A DNA stretch of 64,000 nucleotides, taken from positions 48,765 through 112,764 of the forward strand of contig NZ_BATM01000045.1 in NCBI RefSeq assembly GCF_000467185.1. Reading direction: 5' to 3'. Position numbers and translations under genes: made by a program. Position 1 is the first letter of the stretch. The number at the start of each line of letters is the position of its first letter. This stretch comes from Vibrio ezurae NBRC 102218 (GTDB lineage: Bacteria > Pseudomonadota > Gammaproteobacteria > Enterobacterales > Vibrionaceae). This document shows positions 47,526 through 59,052 of the stretch, one piece after another. Below the pieces are notes generated by a model. It saw only the letters and a program-made list of their open reading frames with translations. It was not told the origin of the DNA and did no database searches.

Positions 47526-48683
47526 ATGAAATTTATGGGCTATCGTCGTCCGAACGGACAAGTTGGTATTCGTAACCACGTTCTTATCCTAGCAACAAGT
47601 GTTTGCTCTAATCTGGTTGCACGTGAAATTGCAGAAAAAGTACAAGGTTGTACACACATCAATAACACTTTTGGTTGCTGCCAAATTGGCTCTGATGCAC
47701 GCTTAACCACTAAAACCGTTATCAATACCGCATTAAATGGCAATATTGGTGCCGTTGTTGTGGTTGGTCTTGGCTGTGAAGGTACTGAGCCAACACACGT
47801 TTATGACGAAATTAAAAAAACAGGTAAGCCTGTTGAAATGGTTACCATCCAAGGTGACGGTGGCACATTAGGTGCATTTGCTAAGGGTGCTGAATATGCA
47901 CGTGTTTTTGCTCAAGAACTCTCTCAACAGGTTCGCGAAGAATGTGATATTAGTGAACTGATCTTAGGTATGGAATGTGGTGGTTCAGATACAACATCTG
48001 GTCTTGCATCAAACCCAACCGTTGGTGAAGCATCTGACTTCATCGTAAATAACGGTGGCACATCAATGCTTTCTGAAACAACTGAATTTATCGGTGCTGA
48101 GCATGTTGTAGCAGGCCGAGCAGTAACAGAAGAAGGTTCTGAAGCGATTCTTGAACTAGTTCGCAGTTGTGAAGCTCGCGCTATCGCTCTAGGTGAAGAC
48201 ATCCGTGGTGGCCAGCCAACACCAGGTAACATCGAAGGTGGCTTGACCACAATCGAAGAAAAATCTCTTGGTTGCATCCATAAATCGGGTCACGCACCTA
48301 TCACAGGCGTTCTTCAATATGCTGATATTCCTGAAGCCAAAGGTCTATTCATTATGGATAGCCCAGGACAGGATGTAGAATCTATGACCGGTATGGCCGC
48401 TGGCGGTGCTCACCTAATGGCATTTACCACAGGTCGTGGTTCACCAACAGGTAACGCAATTTCACCAGTAATCAAAATCACTGGTAATAAGACAACATAC
48501 AACAAAATGCCAGGCAACATCGATTTAGATGTTTCTCCAATCATGGATGGTGATTCATCAATCAAAGATATGGGTGAAGTGCTACTTAAAGAAATTATCG
48601 CAGTAGCGAACGGTAAACCAACTAAATCAGAAACGCTTGGTCACAAAGAGTTCTGCATTTATAAAACTGCACCAACATTCTAA
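47526..48683 (+). CDS. large subunit, UxaA/GarD family dehydratase
   Basis: 385 residues, beginning MKFMGYRRPNGQVGIRNHVL, the start of the UxaA C-terminal domain. Conserved Cys in INNTFGCCQIG, GLGCEGTEP and MECGGSDTTSG, probable metal ligands, and FTTGRGSPTGNAISPVIKIT. Should dehydrate an aldonic acid such as altronate or galactarate, or cleave sulfolactate. The KdgT-type permease next door favours a sugar acid. AGGAG ribosome site at 47512-47516. Confidence 0.85.
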   Translation: MKFMGYRRPNGQVGIRNHVLILATSVCSNLVAREIAEKVQGCTHINNTFGCCQIGSDARLTTKTVINTALNGNIGAVVVVGLGCEGTEPTHVYDEIKKTGKPVEMVTIQGDGGTLGAFAKGAEYARVFAQELSQQVREECDISELILGMECGGSDTTSGLASNPTVGEASDFIVNNGGTSMLSETTEFIGAEHVVAGRAVTEEGSEAILELVRSCEARAIALGEDIRGGQPTPGNIEGGLTTIEEKSLGCIHKSGHAPITGVLQYADIPEAKGLFIMDSPGQDVESMTGMAAGGAHLMAFTTGRGSPTGNAISPVIKITGNKTTYNKMPGNIDLDVSPIMDGDSSIKDMGEVLLKEIIAVANGKPTKSETLGHKEFCIYKTAPTF

Positions 48684-48745
48684 TAAAAATAAAACCTATC
48701 TAAGCTGACACCGTTCAGCTTAGATATTTCAGGGTGAATAAAATA

Positions 48746-49687
48746 ATGAAAATAAAACAGAAAATAGAGCAATTTCCTGGTGGAATGATGGTTATTCCTC
48801 TACTTCTTGGGGCTCTTTTTAAAACATTTGCACCACAAGCACTTGAAATTGGAGGGTTTGTAACCTCAATCTCTCATGGGGCAATGGCTATACTTGGGGT
48901 ATTCCTTGTTTGTATGGGGGCTGACATTCGTTTAAATGCAGCACCGAAGGCAATCCGTACCGGTGTTACGATCACACTGTCTAAGTTTATTATTGGTACC
49001 GTACTTGGCTTAGTCATCGCTAAATGCTTTGGTCCTGATGGTTTATTTGGCCTATCCGCATTAGCTATTATTTCAGGTATGACTAATAGTAATGGTGGCT
49101 TGTATGCAGCACTAACGGGTCAATACGGTTCAGAAACTGACGTAGGCGCAATTGCCATTGTATCTCTGAATGATGGTCCATTCTTAACACTTGTTGCATT
49201 AGGTTCTGCAGGATTAGTTTCAATCCCATTTATGAATCTTGTTGGTGTTATTGTGCCGATCATTATTGGTATGATCCTTGGTAACCTTGACGAAGAAATG
49301 CGCGACTTTTTACGTACTGGCGCAAATATGCTTATCCCATTTTTTGCATTTGGTTTAGGTGTTGGCATTAACTTCCATATGCTTCTTACCTCTGGTGCAT
49401 CAGGTATATTGCTTGGTCTTTTAACGCTACTTCTAGGTGGTTTTTTCAATATCCTTGCAGATAAAGCATCGGGGGGGTCTGGAATTGCGGGGGCTGCTGT
49501 TTCCTCAACGTCAGGGAACGCTGTAGCCACACCAGCAGCAATTGCTTTAGTCGATCCAAGCTTGCACCATCTTGCCGCTATTGCAACAGCACAAGTTGCT
49601 GCATCAACAATTATAACAGCGCTCACAGTTCCGTTGTTGACGACTTGGGTTGCCAAACGTAATCAAAAGAAAAAAGCCGCACTATAA
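48746..49687 (+). CDS. kdgT: 2-keto-3-deoxygluconate permease family transporter
   Basis: 313 residues from ATG 48746 ([15 protein letters not shown]), the same start as E. coli KdgT; GTG 48734 is rejected because AGGG abuts it. About ten membrane segments. [25 protein letters not shown] and [14 protein letters not shown] are conserved. Proton symporter for 2-keto-3-deoxygluconate in the type member; here the substrate may be the dehydratase's substrate or product. Cotranscribed with the split dehydratase. Confidence 0.88.
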   Translation: MKIKQKIEQFPGGMMVIPLLLGALFKTFAPQALEIGGFVTSISHGAMAILGVFLVCMGADIRLNAAPKAIRTGVTITLSKFIIGTVLGLVIAKCFGPDGLFGLSALAIISGMTNSNGGLYAALTGQYGSETDVGAIAIVSLNDGPFLTLVALGSAGLVSIPFMNLVGVIVPIIIGMILGNLDEEMRDFLRTGANMLIPFFAFGLGVGINFHMLLTSGASGILLGLLTLLLGGFFNILADKASGGSGIAGAAVSSTSGNAVATPAAIALVDPSLHHLAAIATAQVAASTIITALTVPLLTTWVAKRNQKKKAAL

Positions 49688-49717
49688 AAAAAGCGCAAAT
49701 TAAAATTATCACCATCG

Positions 49718-49758
49718 AAAATAAGGCATAATCTGTCCATCCATTATGCCTTATTTTT
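49718..49758 (+). terminator. kdgT operon terminator
   Basis: Fifteen-bp perfect stem AAAATAAGGCATAAT / ATTATGCCTTATTTT, ten-base loop, T-rich tail; 31 bp after the kdgT stop. Confidence 0.92.
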
Positions 49759-49874
49759 CTATCCTTTAAGACTACCCTCTGTATTAGCTACCCAGTAATC
49801 CACACAAAAAACGAGGGACAAATATCCTGATCTGCCCCTCATTATTTGACTTAAGTTACCGTGTTTTTGGTCGC

Positions 49875-50276
49875 TTACTTTTTCCCTATGGTGTAAGTGT
49901 CGTAGTCACGCAATAAGAAAAGTACCAAACAGGCAGCCAACATTGGCCAAGCGGTAAAGAACAGTAGATTGTTGAATGGGTCAAAGTACTTTGCAAATGA
50001 AGACAAAGTTGAAGCGCCATGCAGGATAAATACCGCTCCGTAAGTCACCTTTTTCCACATACCCAATACAAACGCCGCTAAAAACAGCATTTGCGCAATA
50101 CCTAATACAATCATGGCATTAATAGAGACATTCAGGCCATAAAACCCAGACATCACTCTAACAGCGTGTTCAGGCACAACTATCTTATCCAACCCCCAGA
50201 ATAAGAATACGATAAAGACGGTAATTCGTAGTGATAACAAGCTAATGGATAGCTTGGTTTGCAGTTTTCGGTCCAT
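49875..50276 (-). CDS. DoxX-like membrane protein
   Basis: 133 residues, four hydrophobic segments, with FWGLDKIVVPEHA after the first and a basic C-terminus. DoxX-like inner-membrane proteins are linked to redox or sulfur chemistry but this one has no defined role. Divergent from the DUF1566 gene; the 389 bp between them (50277-50665) show no gene, repeat or clear promoter that I can support. Confidence 0.65.
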   Translation of the reverse strand: MDRKLQTKLSISLLSLRITVFIVFLFWGLDKIVVPEHAVRVMSGFYGLNVSINAMIVLGIAQMLFLAAFVLGMWKKVTYGAVFILHGASTLSSFAKYFDPFNNLLFFTAWPMLAACLVLFLLRDYDTYTIGKK

Positions 50277-50665
50277 TGAGATACCTATTTAAATCGCTCA
50301 ATAATAAAAGAGCTAGAGTAAGTGAGTCTTGTGACGTCCGCTTAATGAGACCTATAACCTCATGTTTTTATTTCAATTATCGCCCCAGCAAATGTAAGGA
50401 AGTGTGTATTTCAAGCGTCCCCCTTCTTCCTACTTAGAATCTGAGGACACAGTTTAAGACCCAACTCTCAGCGTTCTGTAAATTCAAGTAAAGCTCATAC
50501 CTTTTATTATTTGAGTTGCTATCGTTTACCTCAACTAAGCTCACTGAACTGATTAATTTATCAATGCCGATAAACTGGCTTATACCTATTTTGAACGTGG
50601 TGAGATAAACGAAGAATCAAGCTTAGAATCCATCAATAAAAATACGTTAAGCAATAAGGATACCT

Positions 50666-51805
50666 ATGTCTTCCCTACTCCGAAATCTCACTGTCGCAAT
50701 CAGCTGCTGCTCGGCAATGCTACCCGTGGCGAATGCAGCAACTACTCACAACTATCCGGTGATCTCTGTAGAGCAAGGGCACTATCAAGACAACAACGAC
50801 GATACCATCACCGATAAAACTACCGGTTTAATGTGGCAAAAAGACTATAAGGTGATGAGTTTTAACGAAGCGATAAAATACGCTAAATCAGCAAAAATTG
50901 GTGGGCACAATGACTGGCGCGTACCCAATATCAAAGAGTTGTATTCGCTGATTTTATTTACTGGTGTTGATGCCAGTAGTCGCGATATGTACAAGGTTCC
51001 TAATGGTTCTAAACCATTTATTGATACTGATGTATTCGATTTCGCCTACGGCACTAATGGCAAGCGCGTGATTGACTCACAATACCTTTCTACCTCTATT
51101 TACTCAGGTAAAGTGATGGGCAAAGACAAAGCGGTATTTGGCGTCAACTTTGCCGATGGGCGCATTAAAGGTTATCCGTTGGTGCAACCTCGCACGAAAG
51201 AAGACAATCAATTTACTGTGCGCTTAGTACGAGGTAATCCTGACTACAGCAAAAACCATTTTACAGATAACAACGACGGCACAATTAGTGATTCAGCCAC
51301 TCAACTAATGTGGTCTAAGCAAGACAGTCAAATGGGGTTGGACTGGTCTGATGCCAAACAATGGGTGGCTAAGCTCAATAAAGAGAAGTACTTAGGTTAT
51401 AACGATTGGCGTCTACCAGATATTAAAGAGCTACAGACTATTGTTAACTATGATCGCTCACCGCAAGCGACGCAGTCAGCAGCGATTGACCCTATATTTT
51501 CCATCACTACCATCAAAGATGAGCAAGGGAATGACAACTACCCTGCCTTTTGGAGCAGTACAACTCATCAGAAAACCGGTCGCAAATCTCAATCACAAGC
51601 CGCGTATTTTTGCTTTGGTGAGTGCCTTGGCTATATGAAACGTCCTAAATCAAGCCAGCGAACATTACTTGATGTTCATGGCGCAGGAGCACAACGAGCA
51701 GAACCTAAACAGGGAGATGCTAAAGACTACCCGAACGGTTTTGGCCCCCAAGGTGATGTTATCCGAATTGAAAACTACGCTCGCGCAGTGCGTAACATGC
51801 CATAA
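50666..51805 (+). CDS. exported protein with two DUF1566 (Lcl) domains
   Basis: 379 residues; signal peptide MSSLLRNLTVAISCCSAMLP followed by VANAATT. Two DUF1566 repeats: about 40-165 (DKTTGLMWQKDYKVMSFNEA, NDWRVPNIKELYSL) and about 205-370 (DSATQLMWSKQDSQMGLDWS, NDWRLPDIKELQT). The family is found on bacterial surfaces and in the periplasm, perhaps ligand- or sugar-binding; function unproven. CFGECLGYM adds a possible disulfide. Confidence 0.8.
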   Translation: MSSLLRNLTVAISCCSAMLPVANAATTHNYPVISVEQGHYQDNNDDTITDKTTGLMWQKDYKVMSFNEAIKYAKSAKIGGHNDWRVPNIKELYSLILFTGVDASSRDMYKVPNGSKPFIDTDVFDFAYGTNGKRVIDSQYLSTSIYSGKVMGKDKAVFGVNFADGRIKGYPLVQPRTKEDNQFTVRLVRGNPDYSKNHFTDNNDGTISDSATQLMWSKQDSQMGLDWSDAKQWVAKLNKEKYLGYNDWRLPDIKELQTIVNYDRSPQATQSAAIDPIFSITTIKDEQGNDNYPAFWSSTTHQKTGRKSQSQAAYFCFGECLGYMKRPKSSQRTLLDVHGAGAQRAEPKQGDAKDYPNGFGPQGDVIRIENYARAVRNMP

Positions 51806-51971
51806 CTCTTTCCAGTTTCCAGCGTTCATACTGGCTTGGGCAGCAGCGAGTTTTGCATAAAAACTCGCTCTTTCATTTCTGGCAGCTTTATCTGTACAAA
51901 AGTAATATTGAGAATTGATGCATTTCCATGCTATTCTTCGCAACCATTTTTCTAGGGTTACTTCTATGTAA

Positions 51972-52676
<705 letters not shown>

Positions 52677-52734
52677 TCTAGAAAGCTGTATAATTTCCCG
52701 TCATTTAAAATGTAATTTAGTAATTGGAGTCCTC

Positions 52735-53007
52735 ATGGCACGCGTAACTGTACAAGATGCTGTTGAAAAAGTTGGTAACCGTTTCGACCTTGTTCTAATT
52801 TCGGCTCGTCGCGCACGTCAAATGCAAACTGGCGGCAAAGATGCCCTAGTGCCAGAAGAGAACGATAAGCAAACAGTAATCGCTCTTCGTGAAATCGAAG
52901 AAGGTTTGATTACTAAGGAAATCTTGGACGCTAAAGATCGTCAAGAGCAACAAGAGCAGGAAGCCGCAGAACTAGCAGCCGTAAGCAGCATCGCTCACAC
53001 TCGCTAA
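52735..53007 (+). CDS. rpoZ: RNA polymerase omega subunit
   Basis: 90 residues, [20 protein letters not shown] and [12 protein letters not shown] as in E. coli. Helps assemble RNA polymerase and forms part of the ppGpp site. 36 bp before spoT, whose product makes and removes ppGpp. Confidence 0.98.
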   Translation: MARVTVQDAVEKVGNRFDLVLISARRARQMQTGGKDALVPEENDKQTVIALREIEEGLITKEILDAKDRQEQQEQEAAELAAVSSIAHTR

Positions 53008-53043
53008 TCTGCACAACATTTCGTAACCTTTTAGGCCCGTAAT

Positions 53044-55164
53044 TTGTATCTATTTGATAGCCTTAAAGACGTTGCCAAAGAATATCTAACAGAGCCTCAA
53101 ATTGAGGCTCTACGACATTCTTATTCGGTAGCAAAAGATGCCCATGAAGGGCAGACTCGCTCAAGCGGTGAACCTTACATCATCCACCCTGTGGCTGTTG
53201 CAAGAATTCTCGCTGAAATGCGCCTTGATCTCGAGACCCTCCAAGCGGCTCTTCTTCATGATGTGATTGAAGATACCGAAGTCACCAAAGAAGAACTTGA
53301 AAACCTCTTTGGTACTGCTGTAGCAGAGCTGGTTGATGGTGTTTCTAAACTCGACAAATTGAAATTCCGAGACCGTAAAGAAGCCCAAGCGGAAAACTTC
53401 CGTAAAATGGTGCTGGCTATGGTTCAGGATATTCGCGTTATCTTGATTAAGCTTTCTGACCGTACGCACAATATGCGCACCCTCGGAGCACTTCGTCCAG
53501 ATAAACGCCGCCGCATTGCTCGAGAAACATTAGAGATCTACTCACCTCTTGCCCATCGTCTGGGTATCCACAATATCAAAACAGAGCTTGAAGAGCTTGG
53601 CTTTGAAGCCCTCTATCCAAACCGCTATCGTGTTTTAAAAGAAGTGGTTAAGAATGCTCGTGGTAACCGTAAAGAGATGATCCAACGTATCCACTCAGAA
53701 ATTGAGGGACGTATGGAAGAGTGTGGTATCAAATTTAAGGTATTGGGTCGCGAGAAAAACCTCTATTCCATCTACAACAAAATGAAAACCAAAGAGCAGC
53801 GTTTCCATACCATTATGGATATTTACGCGTTCCGAGTGATCGTTGATGATGTAGATACTTGCTATCGCGTATTGGGTCAAGCACACAGCTTGTACAAACC
53901 ACGCCCTGGTAAGATGAAAGACTATATAGCGGTACCGAAAGCCAATGGCTATCAATCACTGCACACCTCGATGGTTGGCCCACACGGCGTTCCTGTTGAA
54001 GTACAAATTCGTACAGAAGACATGGACCAAATGGCCGATAAAGGGGTTGCAGCGCACTGGTCATATAAGAGCAACGGTCAACGCTCTGGTACGACAGCGC
54101 AGGTGAAAGCTCAACGTTGGATGCAAAGTTTGCTTGAGCTACAGCAAAGCGCGGGTAACTCATTCGAATTTATCGAAAACGTTAAGTCCGATCTGTTCCC
54201 TGATGAAATCTACGTATTTACGCCAAAAGGCCGTATTGTAGAGCTCCCTGTTGGTGCGACTGCGGTCGATTTTGCATACGCAGTACATACTGATGTCGGT
54301 AATACTTGTGTTGGTACACGTGTAAACCGTAATCCGTATCCTTTAAGCAAAGCGCTGAAAAGTGGACAAACCATAGAGATCATTAGTGCGCCGGGGGCAA
54401 GACCTAATGCCGCATGGTTAAACTATGTGGTTACCTCACGTGCACGTACCAAGATCCGTCAGGTTCTTAAAACGATGCGCCGAGAAGATTCTGTGGCTCT
54501 AGGCCGTAGACTTCTGAATCATGCGCTTGGTCGTCACTCTATTGAAACGATTTACCCAGAAAACGTCACTCAAGTCCTTAGCGATCTAAAACTAGAAAGC
54601 GTTGACGATATGTTAGCGGCGATTGGTCTTGGTGAGTTAATGAGTATTATCGCAGCGCGTAGATTGCTTGGCGATGCCGACTCCCTCACAGAAACCAGTT
54701 CAGTAGAACCTCGTTCAGAGAAGAAACTCTCTATCAAAGGGGCTGATGGTATTCTGCTGACTTACGCTAACTGTTGTCACCCGATCCCTGGTGACCATAT
54801 TTTGGCGCATGTCTCTCCGGGTAGAGGTCTGGTCATTCATAGAGAAACGTGTCCAAACATTCGCGGTTATCAGAAAGAACCTGATAAATATATGGCGGTT
54901 GAATGGGCCGATAGCCATGAGCAAGAGTTTATTACTGCTCTGCAAATTGATATGCAAAACACCCAAGGTGCGCTCGCTGGATTAACCAATGTTATTTCTC
55001 GCACAGGGTCCAATATCCACGGTATCTCAACCGAAGAGAAAGACGGTCGTTTGTATATGATTACGCTTTCTTTAACGACAAAAGATAGAGTGGATCTTGC
55101 TGGCATCATGAAGAAGATTCGTGTTATGCCACAAGTATTAAGAGTACGTCGTCGCCGTAGGTAG
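53044..55164 (+). CDS. spoT: bifunctional ppGpp hydrolase/synthetase
   Basis: 706 residues from TTG (MYLFDSLKDVAKEY); E. coli spoT also starts with TTG. HD hydrolase domain (AALLHDVIEDTEV, KLSDRTHNMRTL), synthetase domain (YRVLGQAHSLYKPRPGKMKD), TGS (EIYVFTPKGRIVELP), zinc-finger/helical and ACT domains (GLTNVISRTGSNIHGIS). Degrades and weakly makes (p)ppGpp. Stop is 2 bp before trmH. Confidence 0.98.
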   Translation: MYLFDSLKDVAKEYLTEPQIEALRHSYSVAKDAHEGQTRSSGEPYIIHPVAVARILAEMRLDLETLQAALLHDVIEDTEVTKEELENLFGTAVAELVDGVSKLDKLKFRDRKEAQAENFRKMVLAMVQDIRVILIKLSDRTHNMRTLGALRPDKRRRIARETLEIYSPLAHRLGIHNIKTELEELGFEALYPNRYRVLKEVVKNARGNRKEMIQRIHSEIEGRMEECGIKFKVLGREKNLYSIYNKMKTKEQRFHTIMDIYAFRVIVDDVDTCYRVLGQAHSLYKPRPGKMKDYIAVPKANGYQSLHTSMVGPHGVPVEVQIRTEDMDQMADKGVAAHWSYKSNGQRSGTTAQVKAQRWMQSLLELQQSAGNSFEFIENVKSDLFPDEIYVFTPKGRIVELPVGATAVDFAYAVHTDVGNTCVGTRVNRNPYPLSKALKSGQTIEIISAPGARPNAAWLNYVVTSRARTKIRQVLKTMRREDSVALGRRLLNHALGRHSIETIYPENVTQVLSDLKLESVDDMLAAIGLGELMSIIAARRLLGDADSLTETSSVEPRSEKKLSIKGADGILLTYANCCHPIPGDHILAHVSPGRGLVIHRETCPNIRGYQKEPDKYMAVEWADSHEQEFITALQIDMQNTQGALAGLTNVISRTGSNIHGISTEEKDGRLYMITLSLTTKDRVDLAGIMKKIRVMPQVLRVRRRRR

Positions 55165-55166
55165 TA

Positions 55167-55853
55167 ATGAGTCCAGAACGTTATCAAAAAATTGTTTCGG
55201 TTCTTAATTCTCGTCAGGCCGACCTTACTCTTTGTTTAGAGCAAGTCCATAAGCCTAATAACGTGTCTGCAGTGGTTCGTACTGCAGATGCGGTAGGTTT
55301 GCATAAGATTCATGCGGTGTGGCCAAATGAAAGAATGCAAACCTTAGGCCACACTTCAGCAGGTGCAAGAAACTGGGTTGAAGTAGAAACTCATGAGACG
55401 ACTCAACAGGCCTATCAGAGTCTAAAAGCTCAAGGCATGCAAATACTGGTCACCAACCTTTCCGATAAAGCCGTTGACTTTAGAGAAGTCGATTACACTA
55501 TCCCTACCGCTATCGTACTTGGCGGAGAAAAATACGGCACCAGTGATATCGCTATAGAAATGGCCGATCAAGATATCGTGATCCCTATGCTTGGAATGGT
55601 CCAGTCATTGAATGTTTCAGTGGCAAGTGCTTTGATTTTATTTGAAGCGCAACGTCAACGTCACAACAAAGACATGTATAACAACCCTCCAGTAAAACTG
55701 CCAGAGCAAGTGATCCAAAAAACGTTATTTGAGCGTGGTCACCCTGTTCTTGCTAAAGTCGCCAAACGTAAAAACTTGCCGTATCCGCCTCTTGATGATG
55801 CAGGGCAAATTATGGCTGACCCGCATTGGTGGGCAGAAATGCAACGTAAATAG
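55167..55853 (+). CDS. trmH: tRNA (guanosine-18 2'-O) methyltransferase
   Basis: 228 residues. SPOUT fold: KPNNVSAVVRTADAVG, VLGGEKYGTSD, MLGMVQSLNVSVASA knot motifs. Methylates Gm18 of tRNA. In E. coli recG follows; here radC converges instead, 25 bp away. Confidence 0.96.
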   Translation: MSPERYQKIVSVLNSRQADLTLCLEQVHKPNNVSAVVRTADAVGLHKIHAVWPNERMQTLGHTSAGARNWVEVETHETTQQAYQSLKAQGMQILVTNLSDKAVDFREVDYTIPTAIVLGGEKYGTSDIAIEMADQDIVIPMLGMVQSLNVSVASALILFEAQRQRHNKDMYNNPPVKLPEQVIQKTLFERGHPVLAKVAKRKNLPYPPLDDAGQIMADPHWWAEMQRK

Positions 55854-55878
55854 CGTATCACTTCATACGGGCTCCCTT

Positions 55879-56553
55879 TTACATCCAACCTCTTTCTGCA
55901 AACGATACGACTTCACCATCTCCGACGACAAAGTGGTCCAATACTCGTATATCCACCAGCGCCAGTGCATCAATGAGACGTCGTGTTATTCGTTTGTCCG
56001 CTTGGCTAGGCTCAGCGACTCCGGAAGGGTGATTGTGTGCCAAAATCAGTGCGCATGCATTGTGTTGTAAAGAGCGCTTAACCACTTCTCTAGGGTAGAC
56101 ATTGGCCGCATCTATGGTCCCTTCAAACATAGATTCATGATTAATTACTCGATGCTGATTATCTAAAAATAACACGTAGAACACTTCTCGCTGTTTATCT
56201 CGCAACAAGCTCAGCAAAAACAATTTCGTTTGCTGAGGGCTGGTTAAGGCATCGCCTTTTTCTAATGTTTCCGCTAAGTAACGTTGCGTCATCTCTATAA
56301 ACGCTTGTAGTTGCACATATTTTGCTTGCCCTAATCCTTTGTGCTGACAAAACAATGCTTCTGATGCCGTTAACAAATGCCTGAGTGAACCAAACGATTT
56401 TAGTAAATAATCGGCCAGCTCTAATACATTCATGCCTTGGCAACCCGTACGCAAAAAAATCGCTAATAGTTCCGCATCCGTTAATGAACCGGGGCCTTGG
56501 TTGATGAGTTTTTCCCGGGGGAGAGACTCCTTTGGCAAATCTTTTAATGTCAT
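55879..56553 (-). CDS. radC: RadC family JAMM-domain protein
   Basis: 224 residues. N-terminal helix-hairpin-helix ([14 protein letters not shown] region), C-terminal MPN+/JAMM with [18 protein letters not shown], the zinc-binding H-x-H ... D. Once thought to act in repair; true role unsettled. Divergent from coaBC. The rpmB-rpmG genes that usually follow are not here. Confidence 0.95.
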   Translation of the reverse strand: MTLKDLPKESLPREKLINQGPGSLTDAELLAIFLRTGCQGMNVLELADYLLKSFGSLRHLLTASEALFCQHKGLGQAKYVQLQAFIEMTQRYLAETLEKGDALTSPQQTKLFLLSLLRDKQREVFYVLFLDNQHRVINHESMFEGTIDAANVYPREVVKRSLQHNACALILAHNHPSGVAEPSQADKRITRRLIDALALVDIRVLDHFVVGDGEVVSFAERGWM

Positions 56554-56723
56554 CTCTACTCCTTGCTGAACCTATTCAGACAGGTAGTATTGACGCAGAA
56601 TGAATCCATTGAACTGTATATGGAACAAAGTTGGTATCAAGATCGCAGAGCATCCGTCGATGCGTCAAACTCTAACTCCAGTGCAATATATGGTATGGTT
56701 ACCTTATTAATTTAATTGAGAAA

Positions 56724-57932
56724 ATGAGCATGCAACCTCTTGAAGGTAAAAAAATAGTTCTCGGTATCAGCGGTGGTATCGCAGCGTATAAATGTGCGGA
56801 ATTGACTCGACGCTTATCTGAACGAGGCGCTCAAGTCAAAGTGGTTATGACTAGAGCCGCAAAAGAATTTATTACTCCATTAACCATGCAAGCCGTGTCG
56901 GGGCATCCTGTTGCAGAAAGCCTGTTAGACCCCGCAGCAGAAGCTTCTATGGGACACATCGAAATCGCAAAGTGGGCAGACCTTGTACTTCTTGCTCCAG
57001 CCACAGCGGATCTTATCGCACGTATGGCTGCGGGAATGGGCAATGATCTGTTAAGCACTTTTGTACTTGCTACTGATGCACCTGTTGCGGTTTCTCCTGC
57101 TATGAATCAACAGATGTACAGCAACATTGCCACGCAAGAAAACATCGCCACTTTACGTCGTCGTGGGATGTTAATTTGGGGCCCTGCTTCTGGTGAACAA
57201 GCTTGTGGTGATATAGGCGCTGGCCGTATGTTGGAACCCATGCAATTGGTCGACTTATGCATTAGCCATTTTCAACCGAAGATTCTGCAAGGTAAAAAGA
57301 TTGCAATTACCGCTGGTCCAACCCAAGAAGCAATCGACCCAGTTCGATTTATCTCAAACCATAGCTCAGGAAAAATGGGCTTTGCGTTAGCCGACCAAGC
57401 GGCAAAACTTGGCGCTGAAGTTACCCTAATTAGTGGTCCAGTTAACCTGCCTACGCCAAGCAATGTCAAACGTATTGATGTATTGAGTGCCCAGCAAATG
57501 CACCAAGCCGCAGTTGAGCAAGCAACTGAGCACGATATCTTTATTGGTTGTGCCGCGGTTGCGGATTATCGTGCGGCCGAAGTTGCAGAACAAAAAATGA
57601 AGAAAGTGGCTGGCACTGATGAGCTGGTTATTCGTATGGTGAAAAACCCAGATATTATTGCCACTGTTGCAAGCCTATCCGAAAACAGACCTTTTACCGT
57701 TGGCTTTGCTGCTGAAACACAAGATGTTGAACGCTATGCAATGGACAAACTGACTAGAAAAAAACTAGACCTAATCTGTGCAAACGATGTTTCGCAAACT
57801 GGTATTGGTTTTAATTCTAACGATAATGTTGTTAGCCTTTATTGGGCAAATGGACAGCAGCACTTTTCTCTAGCCAGCAAGCAAACGCTCGCTAAGAACA
57901 TCCTAGAGCAAATTAACGAACTTACTCAATAA
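56724..57932 (+). CDS. coaBC: phosphopantothenoylcysteine decarboxylase / synthetase
   Basis: 402 residues. N-terminal flavin decarboxylase CoaC ([26 protein letters not shown]) and C-terminal CoaB from about 190 ([20 protein letters not shown], then SGKMGFALA). Two consecutive steps of coenzyme A synthesis. dut follows after 10 bp. Confidence 0.97.
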   Translation: MSMQPLEGKKIVLGISGGIAAYKCAELTRRLSERGAQVKVVMTRAAKEFITPLTMQAVSGHPVAESLLDPAAEASMGHIEIAKWADLVLLAPATADLIARMAAGMGNDLLSTFVLATDAPVAVSPAMNQQMYSNIATQENIATLRRRGMLIWGPASGEQACGDIGAGRMLEPMQLVDLCISHFQPKILQGKKIAITAGPTQEAIDPVRFISNHSSGKMGFALADQAAKLGAEVTLISGPVNLPTPSNVKRIDVLSAQQMHQAAVEQATEHDIFIGCAAVADYRAAEVAEQKMKKVAGTDELVIRMVKNPDIIATVASLSENRPFTVGFAAETQDVERYAMDKLTRKKLDLICANDVSQTGIGFNSNDNVVSLYWANGQQHFSLASKQTLAKNILEQINELTQ

Positions 57933-57942
57933 GCGTAACGTA

Positions 57943-58398
57943 ATGAAAGAAATTGATTTAAAGATTCTAGATTCTCGTATTGGTCAGCAATTTCCGCTGC
58001 CTGCATATGCAACCGAAGGCTCTGCAGGCTTAGATCTTCGAGCGTGTTTAGATGAAGCATTAATTGTCACTCCAGGGCAAACTCATTTAGTTCCCACAGG
58101 CCTTGCTATCCACATTGGTGACACAAGTCTAGCCGCGACGATTCTTCCTCGCTCAGGTCTTGGGCATAAGCACGGTATCGTATTAGGTAACTTGGTCGGC
58201 CTAATTGATTCTGACTATCAAGGACAGCTAATGGTTTCAGTATGGAACCGTGGTCAAGATACCTTCACTATTGAGCCAGGCGATCGCATCGCACAACTGG
58301 TTTTTGTGCCTGTCGTGCAAGCCAAATTCAACCTTGTGGATGATTTTGATGCCTCCGAACGAGGTGAAGGCGGTTTTGGTCACTCTGGTAAACAGTAA
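57943..58398 (+). CDS. dut: dUTPase
   Basis: 151 residues, trimeric dUTP pyrophosphatase. Five motifs present: [36 protein letters not shown] and the flexible C-terminal [10 protein letters not shown]. Makes dUMP and keeps uracil out of DNA. Confidence 0.98.
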   Translation: MKEIDLKILDSRIGQQFPLPAYATEGSAGLDLRACLDEALIVTPGQTHLVPTGLAIHIGDTSLAATILPRSGLGHKHGIVLGNLVGLIDSDYQGQLMVSVWNRGQDTFTIEPGDRIAQLVFVPVVQAKFNLVDDFDASERGEGGFGHSGKQ

Positions 58399-58446
58399 TT
58401 TAGACCTATTTCTACAGCGAAAGAATAAACAAAAAGGACGTAATAA

Positions 58447-59037
58447 ATGACAGGCAAACGTAGTTCAAATCGTCGTGATGAGATTTTGCAAGCTCTTGCT
58501 TTGATGCTGGAATCCAGTGATGGAACGTCCAGAATTACTACGGCTAAATTAGCGCAACAAGTGGGGGTGTCAGAGGCGGCTCTTTATCGCCACTTCCCTA
58601 GTAAAGCTCGTATGTTTGAAGGCTTGATTGAATTTATCGAGCAATCCATTTTATCTCGCATCAATCAAATCATGGATCAAGAAAAAGATACCATGGTGCG
58701 TTTATACGAAGTACTGCGCTTTATTTTGTTATTTACTGAACATAACAAAGGACTTTCTCGCATCCTTTCAGGTCATGCACTAATGTTTGAGAATGAGCGA
58801 CTAAGAGATCGTATCAATCAATTATTTAGCAAAATAGAAAGCCAAATAAAGCAGATTTTACGAGAGCGCGTACTTCGTGAAGGCCAAGCTTTTGCAACTG
58901 ATGAAAAGATACTGGCATCCATAGTACTAAGCTATGCCGAAGGCCGCTTAAATCGCTTTGTTCGTAGTGATTTTGTAATTAAACCATCCGCTGATTTTGA
59001 TGAATATTGGAGCATGCTAAGTCAGCAACTAGCTTAA
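58447..59037 (+). CDS. slmA: nucleoid occlusion factor SlmA
   Basis: 196 residues, TetR-type. Helix-turn-helix [20 protein letters not shown] then FPSK at about 33-57. Binds sites over the chromosome away from the terminus and stops FtsZ rings over DNA. Usual neighbour of dut; 15 bp before lpxL. Confidence 0.97.
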   Translation: MTGKRSSNRRDEILQALALMLESSDGTSRITTAKLAQQVGVSEAALYRHFPSKARMFEGLIEFIEQSILSRINQIMDQEKDTMVRLYEVLRFILLFTEHNKGLSRILSGHALMFENERLRDRINQLFSKIESQIKQILRERVLREGQAFATDEKILASIVLSYAEGRLNRFVRSDFVIKPSADFDEYWSMLSQQLA

Positions 59038-59052
59038 TCTGTTGGAAGGAAT

